Assembly (NCBI GenBank): GCA_009746045.1
Contig: RPFO01000017.1
Span: forward strand, 675,001-739,000
Direction of reading: 5' to 3'
From: Mesostigma viride
Lineage: Eukaryota > Streptophyta > Mesostigmatophyceae > Mesostigmatales > Mesostigmataceae
DNA: 64,000 nt
In this document: positions 43,501 to 52,673 of the stretch, one piece after another
How the letters are laid out: every line of letters starts with the position of its first letter
Position numbering within the stretch: position 1 is the first letter of the stretch
Notes under the pieces: generated by a model
The model's input: the letters and a program-made list of their open reading frames with translations, nothing else
The model's database searches: none
What the model was told of the DNA's origin: nothing
Position numbers and translations under genes: made by a program

Positions 43501-45129
43501 TCTTCCTCATGACCGACTGCTGTATGATCGGGATCCTTGACGTGTGGCATGGTCTGGGGCCCCAGGGCTGCAGTGGGGGGGCTGGGGTAATGTACTAAGG
43601 TGGGGACTATGCAACCGCAGGTTGGCGGACTAGGATGTCAACGTGCCGGGGATTTTTGCACAGTTTTGAGGACGATACTCTTTAGTCGTAGAGGCAGATT
43701 ACAGATACTCATCAAGTATACAATTGCATGCTATTCAAGTCTACAGTCGCTTACTATTCAAATCTGCAGTCGCATACTATTTAAGTCTGCAATTGAAGGC
43801 ATTGGCGGTAGCCCGGTCTACCATCGTAGACTGGGTCTCATAGATCACATCTGTTTTTTTTTTTTAGTAGCGCAATCGACAGATCTCCTCGAGAGGATTC
43901 TGGATCATACCTTAGATCCCGGAAAGTCCGTTTTCAGTTGAGCGATACTTGGCCTACAAGGCTGGTGAAAATGGCTGTGGGCTGGCCACTTAGCATGAAA
44001 TGGGCCCAAGTCAAGACAGACCCAGTTGGAGGCTAGGGGGTCCATTCTCAAGTCTAAGTAGCGCAATCGACAGATCTCGATGAGAGCACTCAGAATCTGA
44101 CCTTGGCATGCCTGCGATTGTCAATATTTGGACGACAGGGGTCGAAAAACGATCCTCCCGACTCCAAAAAATAATTAATTCGCCAAAATGTGCTTTTGTT
44201 CTACGATAGACCGGGCTACCGCCAATGCCTTCAAAAGCATAGTATTCACGTCTGCAAATACATACTGTTCAAGTCGGCAATCACATACTATTCCTTATGT
44301 ATCTTAGTACCCAAGCTCGCATTAGACCGGGCGGTGGTGTCTTTCCTGGCCATGTACCACACCTGCGCTTCCCTTGATAGCGACCCCCTTCGAATAGGCC
44401 TGGTCCACTCAAAAGTGGTCTGCTAGCCGGCAATCCTGTCTGCATGCATTGAACTCCCGCCCTCCCTTCCTTCCCTCCCCCCCTCCCCCCCAGGTGGTCC
44501 TCCGCTCGCTGCTCAATTGGGACCTGTTTGACGTCAGCTACAACCGGCTACTCGACAGCCGGCGCGACTCCACGCGCTACGACAAGCGGGTCATCCCCCC
44601 CGTGCCGTCCGTGGCCGAGCTGCCGCGGGACCTGATCGCGGCGATCGAACAGATGACCGCGCTTGACGCAATGATCTATGACGCGGCCGTCACGCGACTC
44701 GAGGCTCAGCTGAGGCAGCTGGCGGCCAGGGGGTACCTGGCGCCGCAGTTCAAGCTCGAGCTGGCCACCCTGGGCGCGGTGCAGAGCGTGCTGGCGTCTG
44801 CATGCGCGCTGCCCCCGGACCTCCCGGGGGGAAACAATACCATGACTACAAGTACATCGAAGACTTTGTCTACTAGGTCATGTACGGGTGGCCATGCGGG
44901 GGGTGTCAACGGTGGGTTGGGTGAGGCGGGCAGGAGGGACAGCAAGGGCGCGCATGGTGATGACGCCAGCTGTGCGCGGCTGCGGTCCTTCTGTGGCTGG
45001 TACCGCTGTATCGGCGACAGCGAGCTGGCGTGCGACATGTTCGAGGACTTTGTGGATGAGCAGGGCAGCATCGTGGGCGCGGACTCACTGCTGCTCACGG
45101 AATGTGATGCTATGCCCCAACGGCTGTGA
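40584..45129 (+). CDS. Gal3ST-like carbohydrate sulfotransferase, type II membrane protein
   Basis: Exons 40584-41045, 42111-42617 and 44494-45129 (stop TGA) join in phase 0 and give 534 residues. After Met-Leu-Arg-Arg comes a hydrophobic segment (SVAVCLAALCIGLAVLI, about residues 5-21), a signal anchor expected for a Golgi lumenal enzyme. The PAPS 5'-phosphosulfate loop is FLKTHKTGSST (129-139), the Gal3ST form of the motif. The 3'-phosphate region is TVVREPISHYVSYFTYY (214-230). Further family blocks are LVLEKFDESL joined to VVLRSLLNWDLFDV. Gal3ST enzymes transfer sulfate to O-3 of galactose in glycolipids or glycans; the acceptor here is unknown. A Thr/Ser/Gly-rich insert (about 440-490) is followed by a Cys-containing tail. 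Both introns hold long triplet repeats. Confidence 0.9.
41726..41958. repeat. (CAC)n tract in sulfotransferase intron 1
   Basis: About 76 uninterrupted CAC units ending about 150 bp before the exon 2 acceptor at 42110. Poly-Pro, Thr and Val frames over it are artefacts. Confidence 0.98.
42709..43491. repeat. (CCT)n then (TTC)n pyrimidine tract in sulfotransferase intron 2
   Basis: About 500 bp of CCT units (with a few CTCTCC/CTTCC slips) pass through a short CATCATCAG bridge into about 250 bp of TTC units. The plus (transcribed-RNA) strand is almost purely pyrimidine for about 780 bp, starting about 90 bp after the donor at 42618. Confidence 0.98.
43793..44234. mobile_element. MITE-like inverted-repeat element in sulfotransferase intron 2
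   Basis: The left end TTGAAGGCATTGGCGGTAGC (43793) and right end GCTACCGCCAATGCCTTCAA (44234) are inverted copies extending about 35 bp. Flanks on both sides are units of a degenerate 23-bp repeat (CATACTATTTAAGTCTGCAA type), so it inserted into a minisatellite. No ORF; internal direct repeat GTAGCGCAATCGACAGATCT at 43867 and 44058. Confidence 0.65.
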
Positions 45130-45500
45130 TGCACGACGGTCATAGCATCAGTGCGTTTTTCATGTAACAGAGCATGCAACTGTACTAATCTAAGGAGTGC
45201 CTGTATTGTTATCAATCAAGTTTATACCTACTTATATTTAATATATTGCGCATGCATGTGCATGCCCCTTGGGGGTAATTGAGGAACAATTCTTGTGAAT
45301 GTGTACATGGTGGACAGTGGCTGGCAAAGCCTAGCTCACATAGCTGGTTCTATGGACTATTATATAGATGTACCTACAGATCTACCTTCATATGGCGTGC
45401 AAGCTAGCATGGCTGTATGCATGGCCCGTGGACTTGGCAGCACACTATCTGCATGTCAATCGAGTTTCTCTCCTAATTATTAGCATGGCTACATTAGTTA
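45130..45500. other. 3' flank of the sulfotransferase gene
   Basis: A TGTAA (about 45164) lies about 35 bp after the stop; this is the polyadenylation signal in volvocine green algae, but other genes here do not show it clearly. Otherwise no gene seen. Confidence 0.35.
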
Positions 45501-45511
45501 ATTAATTACTT

Positions 45512-45840
45512 AAACACGTGCTCCCGTTGGGGAGCGATTACTGCTATATTCTAGCCCGTGGGGGGCTTCCACAGCTGGTTGTTGACGGTCAAGTCCCCGC
45601 CCCTCCGTGGAACACCTTGGGCTTCTTTGGGTCTTGCTTGTGGCGGAGGTACTCCCTGGCCACAGGACTCGCGTCGCTGAGCACTGCTGTTGAGCGGGGC
45701 TCAGGTCGCCGTGCAGCGTCCAATGGAGGTCGTGCAACTTCTTGCGGCACGAGAGGAACAGCTGCTTATCCTCTGCATGTAACAGAAGACCTAAGCAGGA
45801 CTGGCGGGGGTGCCGCGCGCCTGGTCCCGTGAGTCATAAG
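45512..45840 (-). mobile_element. LINE ORF1 C-terminal fragment with type I hairpin
   Basis: The minus strand encodes an ORF1-like C-terminus in broken frames (LSCRKKLHDLHWTLHGDLSP, AREYLRHKQDPKKPKVFHGG), then CTCCC-CAAC-GGGAG (45534-45521 read on minus) and a TTAA-type tail at 45497-45512. The ORF1 differs clearly from that at 30485-31899, so this is a different LINE sharing the same 3' hairpin. Confidence 0.6.
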
Positions 45841-45872
45841 TGGGGAAGGCGATGCCCACACAGGTACTAGTA

Positions 45873-46032
45873 GTAATAAGTACTTGCGTGTCATGCGCAT
45901 CCATGGGCATGCCACTGAGTACTATGCATGCTGATCACATTAGACAAATATTTTATTTAATTACACGAAAGTTACAAATATCGTCTGCATGCATCATGCC
46001 CCAACCATATAGTCCGCACTAGAGGGGGATAT
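45873..46032. repeat. Dispersed repeat, copy 1 (partner at 47290-47435)
   Basis: Shares GTACTTGCGTGTCATGCGCA, GGCATGCCACTGAGTACTAT and CAAATATCGTCTGCATGC with the second copy 1.4 kb away, same orientation. Probably pieces of one transposable element. Confidence 0.65.
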
Positions 46033-47640
46033 ATTCATTGAGAATGATAAATTACGGAGGTGAGATGGGCATGCAAAATAAGGAAAACCCCGACAAGAAT
46101 AAGAACCCTGAAGAAATTTATAGTCCTATGTGCCCCGCCTCCTAGGACTTCAGGTGCTTATCGCAGATGGCAGCCCATTTCTCCTTGTCTCGTGATAGAG
46201 TCGGCATGGACATGTGAGCACTACACTAGACGTGACGGGCTCACACCCGGGCAGCCTCCTGGTCTGTCTGTAATATGGAGCTAGGCAGATGGTGCGCAAG
46301 GATAGATGGCACGTAGTGATGAAGGAGACCACCCCCTTGAGCCTGTGGGGGCTCCGCGTGTGACGAAGTATCCATGGCATTCATAGCGATTCGGGCCGCG
46401 GTGCCCACACCCCTGTAACTAGGACCTAGATAGCTTACACCATCCATCCCATCCCATGTCGATCCCCTCCCACTGAGGACTTAATTATGCTCACGTGACG
46501 CAATCACGTGTCGATTAACTAATTAATTAATTCTCCTTGTCTATCATGCGGGCGCGGAGTATAGACAACGCAGTTCTAATTTTCATACCTACTCGTGAGT
46601 TCTGCAGCTGGGTAAGGAGCTTGCTCCTGAGCTCATTCTCAAGAGCCTTGGGCGTCTCCCCTGGCTAGCTGCTGCTCGAAACGACGCATGGCACCACTCG
46701 GCATTGGTGGCGGGCGCGGTCGGTGTCCTCGCGTGCTTCCGCTCGGTGTTGCGCTTCCATCTCTCCTTCATACGCCCCGGGTGGCCCGACTGATTTTTCC
46801 ACCTTGAGCAATCATGTCTGTGGTTTGTGGGTGATCGAACCCTGGGTATGCCCCTATAAAAACCCTCAGTCAGGCTCCGGGAAAAGACTTTATATTCTAG
46901 CTCCAGGGGCTATCGGGGGTTAGCATGCAACCTACACCCACACCCGTCATCATGTGGCCGAGCGTGCAGTCGATCTGTCCTTGGATAGTCCGGATGACGC
47001 GCCGGATCGAGTTGCTATCTGCAACTCCAGACATGGGCGAGTGAGTCGCACCGGCCACTTCGGCCTTTGCAGGTGCAGTATCCGCGCAGAAAAAAGCACC
47101 TCATCCGGTACTCCGGCCGTGGCATGCTTTCAGCGCATGTTCACGCACTTACTCACTTATGTCTGTACGGCGCCCATTTTAGTTTTCCTTCCCCACCCCG
47201 CAGCCCCCCTAGATCCAGCACGAGCCTCCCCCCGGCGCGCCCCTCTGGACGTGTATATTATAGCTAGGTTCATGTCTTTGATATACATTAAGTAAGTAAG
47301 TACTTGCGTGTCATGCGCAAAGGCATGCCACGGAGTACTATGCTAATCTCATTAGAAAAATAATTACATGTGCAAAAGTTTAAACAAATATCGTCTGCAT
47401 CATCCCCCAACCATTAAGCACTAGATGGGGATGTAATCCTCATCCGAGCTGTCCTTTACTGTAATGGCAGATGATATACATTCTTACACTTAAATTCCCC
47501 TTTCCACATCCGGTGGGCTCTCCAAGCGGCCCGCAGGTAGGTACTCCATGCATGCTTGTATAATTGACCATGCATGCCCGGTTTCGAAGCACCAGATCGA
47601 TCTAGCTGCGCGGTCTCCCCCGTGCTCCTCCTCTGGCACA
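46033..47640. other. Retroelement debris, no confident gene
   Basis: Contains a CACGTGA-hairpin 3' end at 46440-46535 (+) with stem 46492-46498 / 46504-46510 and a TTAA-type tail, and a short Arg-rich minus-strand frame (46771-46589) that may be an ORF1 remnant. A copy of the dispersed repeat lies at 47290-47435. The rest is unrecognised. Confidence 0.45.
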
Positions 47641-48111
47641 GAATTGAATTGTAACATAACTCCGTTGGGAGTATATGTAGCACATAGCCCAGAGAAGGGG
47701 CATATGGCCTATCATACATTCTAAGCTACTTCCTGCAAGGGTGGGAATGTAAACAACACTTGCTCTGGGTGCACCAAGGGCACCTGCACCCTCATGATCT
47801 TCACACTATGCCCAGCTAAGGGGGAGTATGTCATGTGGGGGAAGATCAGCATGGCTATACAAGAGCTAGGGCATGGCTTCTCAGCAGGGAGTGACCCCCT
47901 GCATGGGCACGGCATAATTAAATAAAGCTAGGTATCATCTGGAGGGTGGCTCATCATAGGCACACATGTACATGACTAAAAATGCTAGGCATCAGCTGGT
48001 ATGGTGCCTGTAGTAGGCGGGCATGTACAAGGCCACTGTCTATCTATTCTACACTACTGCTGCTGTATTCCCCTAGGCTGGGGCTGCCGGAGTCGCTGGG
48101 GCCGCGGTGGT

Positions 48112-49417
48112 CCGGGTTGTTATGTACGCCGCACTTTTGCGATAAAATGCGGGATAAAGCATATTATGGGCCTCGACGTATTTTACGCGTATTTTACGTC
48201 TGACCACGCGGTTTGGACTTAGAATTTTTCGGGGGTACCAGCGGGCAGCGGGCACTGGCGCGGTGCCCAGATTCTGGGCGCGGCGCGCTCACTGCACATT
48301 TGAGATTTTTACTACTAGAAGTAGATGCGTACAGTTCTTTTCATAAAGCGCAAGCCTTGCAAAATGTTTGGCCGGTAGGAGACAGCTAGGACTAGGTACA
48401 TAACGCATAATAACAGTGTGCCAGCAAATGCCAGCTGTGCTACTGACGGTGTAATGCAATATAGCGACGACGAGGCCAGTGCGACTGTGCGACAGTGTGC
48501 AGCCATTTTCGATTTGCAGCCATGAGGAAGAAAGGGCCTGAATGGGATTTCGTTCTCGAGAAGAAAGAAGCAGTCACAGATGCTGTTAGTAGCAAAACGC
48601 AGTTTGTGTCGAATAAGTTCTGCTCATTTTGCAACAAGAAGTTCTCATACGGGGCGGGGGCAATCAGCGTATTCCGAGTCCGTGCACACTTTGCCGGAAT
48701 CGCAGGGGAAGGGATGTTACCCTGCGACAAAATTCCACCGAATATCCGGAGCAAGTTTCTCAGGATGTATAACAACAAGTCGCAGCAGTCAGACGCCAAG
48801 AAGCAGCACAATTTGAACAGGGCAATGGCGGAGATGGGAGGGGCTGCGCCGGCTGACTTAATTGTCGTCGGTTCCCAGCAAAGGCCAGCTGAGCATCACC
48901 AAATGGCTGGTTCCCGTCGACGAGAAAGGTGTCCAGCTGCTGGCTGCCGAATTTTTTATCGAGAACGGCATTGCCTTCAATGCGGCTGAGAGCGCCTCTT
49001 TCAAGCAGATGGTGGCCGGCATGATCCAGTACAAAGGAGGGCACGTCACCCCTCCTTCTCGGAAGTTGTGTCTTATGTCCTCTCATGCATTATATAGTGG
49101 ATGGCTTTCCTTACAATCAATTAATTAATTGAATCCTTACCATTCCCGTTGCAGCATGCTCCCCCCTGCATTTAACAAATCATAATCAGATAGGATTGCA
49201 GGGCATAAATGGAAGATGTTAATAAATAAGCATATACACCAAATTTCAGTTGTAATAACTGCACGACCATCATCAAGGAGCGTGCTAATTGGGTGACTGA
49301 CAATTGGACCACAAAAACTGTCGCGCATTTTACCACCGCGTATTTTATACCCCCCACGTATAATACGCGTATTTTAAGTCCACGTATTATACCCCGCACA
49401 CGTATTTTACAACCTGG
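48112..49417. mobile_element. hAT-like DNA transposon, 1306 bp, inside LINE ORF1
   Basis: The insertion is flanked by an exact 8-bp duplication GCGGTGGT (48104-48111 and 49418-49425) that occurs once in the intact ORF1 copy near 30524. Ends are imperfect inverted repeats, CCGGGTTGT and ACAACCTGG. Both subterminal regions carry several CGTATTTTA copies, as expected for transposase binding sites. An 8-bp duplication plus a BED/DUF659-type reading frame identify the hAT superfamily. The RNase H-like catalytic region and dimerisation domain are missing, so it is non-autonomous. Confidence 0.88.
48522..49128 (+). pseudogene. Truncated hAT transposase (BED finger plus DUF659-like start)
   Basis: MRKKGPEWDFVLEKKEAVTD starts the frame. 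The BED zinc finger follows: KFCSFCNKKFSYGAGAISVF, then RVRAHFAGIAGEGMLPCDKI. A second frame from 48862 holds the next segment (LSITKWLVPVDEKG, FFIENGIAFNAAESASFKQM) typical of the region leading into DUF659. The two frames differ by one shift near 48860-48890, and the sequence stops before the catalytic domain. It was probably a DNA-binding remnant; current function is unlikely. Confidence 0.75.
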
Positions 49418-49425
49418 GCGGTGGT

Positions 49426-50803
49426 TGAGGGGGTCGCGTGCCAGGGCTTGTGGCCGACGTAGATGTCCGCCCCCTTCCAGTACACCGGCTGGCCCGCCTT
49501 GGTCTGCCGGAGCTTGAGGTAGGTCGGCCATAGCTCCCGTCGCCGTTGTTGCTGCGCCAGGGTCAAGTCGTCGTCCACGGTGAAGGGAGTGTTCTCGAGC
49601 CGCTTGCGGCGTCTGAGGAACGAAACCTTGTCCGCTGGGCTCTTAAAGATGAGAAGAAGCGGAGGCGCCCCTGCCTTACCCCGCGCGCGGGGGAGGCGGT
49701 GGGCGGTCAGCTTAATCTCACCAAGGAGGCCCATGCGTGCAAGGATTTAATTTGCTCTCAAACGCACGTGCAAGCTTCTCGGAATTCTCACCTTCCACCA
49801 GGTCGAAGTTCTTGAGGATGGCGTTGAGGCTGCGCTTGGAGAGCTCGGCCTCCTCGCGGAGGTCAAGCGTCTGCCGCTGGAGCTGGGCTGCGACGGCGGA
49901 GGTGGTGGAGGTGGTATGTTGCTTAAGCATGTCCGCCCAGGTGGTGATGGGAGGAGCATCGCCGGCCAGGCCAGCAGGGGCTGGCTTGGCGGCAATGTCC
50001 TTCACCGCCTGGGCGGTGAGGCCTGCCGTGTTCTGCAGAACCTCGATAGCGATGGCGTTGTCCTTAAGACGCTGGTCGATGTCACGGAGCTGGGCGGTGA
50101 TGGCGTCGGAGGTGGAGGTGGTGGCGGTGGAGGAGGCGAGGAGGGTGGAGGTGGCGGTGGAGATGGTGGAGGTGGCGGTGGAAAGGAGGGGAAGCTCGGC
50201 AGTCAGCGTGCCGCCGATGGCCGCCACATCTGCAGCAATGGGGTCCACGTGCTCCTCGAGGACCTCCTTAAGGAGTGAGCGGAGGGCGGAGGATTTAAGG
50301 AGTGAGCGGAGGGTGGTGAGAGGCTTGGGGGGCCAAAGCTCCCCGATGGAGCGTCCAAGGAGGGAAAAGAGAGCGAATTGCTGGAGGAAGGGGCGGTGGA
50401 GGCTGGGAATGATGTCGAAAGAGGCGAGACGAACCCAGCGAGGGTCAAAGAGGCGACCTTGGTTGAAGAGCTGCTTGCATAGTGCAAGAAGCGAGGCGTG
50501 CGTTCCATAAAACACGCAGACCAGGATGCGTTCCGTGTTAAGCGTGTGAAGGAAGCCGGGCTGGCTGGCTTCGGCGACAAAGTCGAGCTCTGCCCAACTC
50601 GGCTCGGCAGGGCGGCTGCGCTTGGGTTCAGGCGACGCTGCGGGCGAGGCGGGCTCAGCAGGGGGCTGGGCGACCACTAGAGCTTGGCTAGTGGCGCCGC
50701 TGCCTTCTGGGCCGGTTGGTGAAGCTGCAGCCGGGGCTGCAGACGTATTTTCATTGCTGAGCGCAGCCGCCAGGCTGCGTTGCGTCGAGAGGCGTTTGCT
50801 CAT
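49426..50803 (-). pseudogene. LINE ORF1 protein (second copy), frameshifted and interrupted
   Basis: MSKRLSTQRSLAAALSNENT start, Ala/Pro-rich N-terminus, conserved block (LNTERILVCVFYGTHASLLA), Ser/Thr repeat region and coiled coil (LREEAELSKRSLNAILKNFD) are in one frame to 49718. The C-terminus (LPRARGKAGAPPLLLIFKSP to VYWKGADIYVGHKPW) is in another, with the shift near 49745. The frame then runs into the transposon end. Confidence 0.82.
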
Positions 50804-51249
50804 CGTATATTGCGTAATAGCTTCCGAAAATTATATCAGCATGTGCGTCGTAGAAAGACGCGTCGATTGTGATATTCACAGCTGAATTCGGTGCTCAAAC
50901 GTGAAAGTTATGAGCTCCGACAGCCATGGCTACCTCGTGGCTCGTGGCTCGTGGCTATAGGTGCTACATCAGAGGGATGGCACAGACATCGGCATATAGA
51001 TGTACTCATTGAACCTAAATCAGGCGCATACTCATTAAAGCCCTGGCAGGCGCCCCCTGCCACCCCAGCAACCTCGAAGTCTAGGGAATGTATAACAGTA
51101 ACTTGTAGATTAGTCAGGCTTAGCCTAGCACGTGGCACACACCTACGCGCATGTGCGCTCATAATTAATGCCCCCCCCCATGGATGATGAATTAAGATTT
51201 TAGCCAAGCCCTACCTATAATGGGACTCCCCATGGATGATGCATTACTT

Positions 51250-51535
51250 AGATTTTAGCCAACCTCTGCCTATGCATGCAGAGAGTCACCCTCTGCTGAG
51301 AAGCCATGCCCTAGCCTTTGTATAGCCATGATGATCTTCCCCCCTATGCCCCCTACGTGCTGGAATACATAGTGGTGTGCAGGTGCACTTTGTGCACCCA
51401 GAGCAGGTGCAGTTTACACCCTACCCTTGCAGGAAGTAGCCAAGAATGTATTAAAAGCCATATGCCCCTTCTCATGGACGTGTGCTACATGCACTCCCAA
51501 CGGAGTTATGTTACGAGTTCATTTAATTTTTGGCA
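51250..51535 (+). mobile_element. Diverged solo copy of the type II 3' region (SINE-like)
   Basis: Shares GAGAAGCCATGCCCTAGC, CTTGCAGGAAGTAGC and AAAAGCCATATGCCCCTTCT with the other copies. It ends in CTCC-CAAC-GGAG (51494-51505) and a TTTAATTTTT tail. Confidence 0.65.
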
Positions 51536-52344
51536 GCCCGTGGCCAGCATGCCGTGCACAGGTTGCCTCCGTCATGGGACCGTCGTGCGCTTGAATAGGC
51601 CTGCACCTTAACATATCACTGGCGAGTTGCACCACAAGAAGTGGGCAGGGACCACCACTTTCTCTCCTAAATTGCCTGGAACTTGGAAGGCGGGCTAGAG
51701 CTAGCATCCAGCTCACGAGCTTCCTGCGCACTTTCAACCCATTTCAGCTGAGGGCCGGCGTCTGGCAAAGTTTTGCTGTGTCCAGACCCGTCTAACGAAA
51801 GCCTTGTCATAGCAATAGCACGGCACGAACATGCAGTAAGGCCCTTGGGCCAAGGGTCAATCCACAATCATGCGACTGTGCACAATACTTTCTCTGAGCA
51901 ACATAAGGCGTGCCAAATAATTCTACTAGAACCAGGACGCACATAACTGCAATGGATAAACGATGCCGTGTACATACTCAAGTGGTCTCGCCCTGCAGCA
52001 AAATCGTAAAAAAATCAACATTGACATGGGCATTGGTATCATATGCCTTGCAAGATTTTGGTGGCGCCTCCCCGCCGGAGTCTTTGGTTAGACGCAGACC
52101 CCCATGCCTGCCATCCTGGCCTGCATCCTGCTCCTCTGTGTTGAGGCCATGCTCGCTCAAGGAGTCCTGCGTATCAAGCAAGCCAGAAAAAGATCATAAT
52201 GTACCTACCATCAACAAAACACGTATCATCATTGCAGGCAAGCTGTAAGGGTGCCCCATTTCCAAGGGAAGCAGGGGGGGGAAAGCGCAACTGGAGAAAC
52301 ATCCAGAGTGCAACATACAGGGATGAAAAGCACTGTAGCTCTGT
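51536..52344. other. No confident gene
   Basis: A minus-strand stretch at 52181-51978 (contains SEHGLNTEEQDAGQDGRHGG) sits after an acceptor-like CAG and could be a 3' exon of the kinase gene at 52674-55659, but I cannot show it. Confidence 0.3.
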
Positions 52345-52400
52345 ATTATTGTGCTCCGTGACTCCCCAACGGGAGCGCGTGTATAATTAATTAAAATCAA
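52345..52400 (+). mobile_element. Minimal LINE type I 3' hairpin and tail
   Basis: Only the terminal GTGCTCCGTGA block, the CTCCC-CAAC-GGGAG hairpin (52362-52375) and a TAATTAATTAAAAT tail are present, a very short 5'-truncated copy. Confidence 0.65.
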
Positions 52401-52673
52401 ACAACTGATCAATTAATAAACTGGAGAAAGTCACTCTTGTGACTTGCACAGCACACCGACTGGTCGCAAACATCTCAGTGGCCTCAGTTTGAGAACAGGT
52501 ATCACACAGCATGGTTATACCCTACAAGAAACAGTTGCTTCTTGAAGCCGTGACATGGAGACAGCAGTTGGGGAGATATTGATCACGCCAACACAAGAAT
52601 AGATGGAATAATCAATAGTATATGGAACAATCGCCAATGATGGCAGGAACAATGATGGCAGGCGAGCGCAATT

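Larger units (their letters stand above)
47641..50957 (-). mobile_element. Second ORF1-only LINE derivative, interrupted by a hAT-like transposon
   Basis: On the minus strand: 5' UTR 50804-50957, ORF1, the type II 3' region, hairpin CTCC-CAAC-GGAG (47671-47660) and an (AATTC)n tail. The end of ORF1 (CACCGC boundary) is split by the insertion at 48112-49417. Without it the element is about 2.0 kb, the same organisation and length as the copy at 30018-32047. Confidence 0.8.

Noticed and set aside
42683-43598. Poly-Pro/Leu/Ser/Glu/Lys frames of nearly 300 codons
   Set aside because: Frames of the intronic CCT and TTC repeats; the sulfotransferase exons join cleanly without them.
46820-46860. 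tRNA-like T-loop (GGGTTCGATC on the minus strand)
   Set aside because: No matching acceptor, D or anticodon arms could be drawn.
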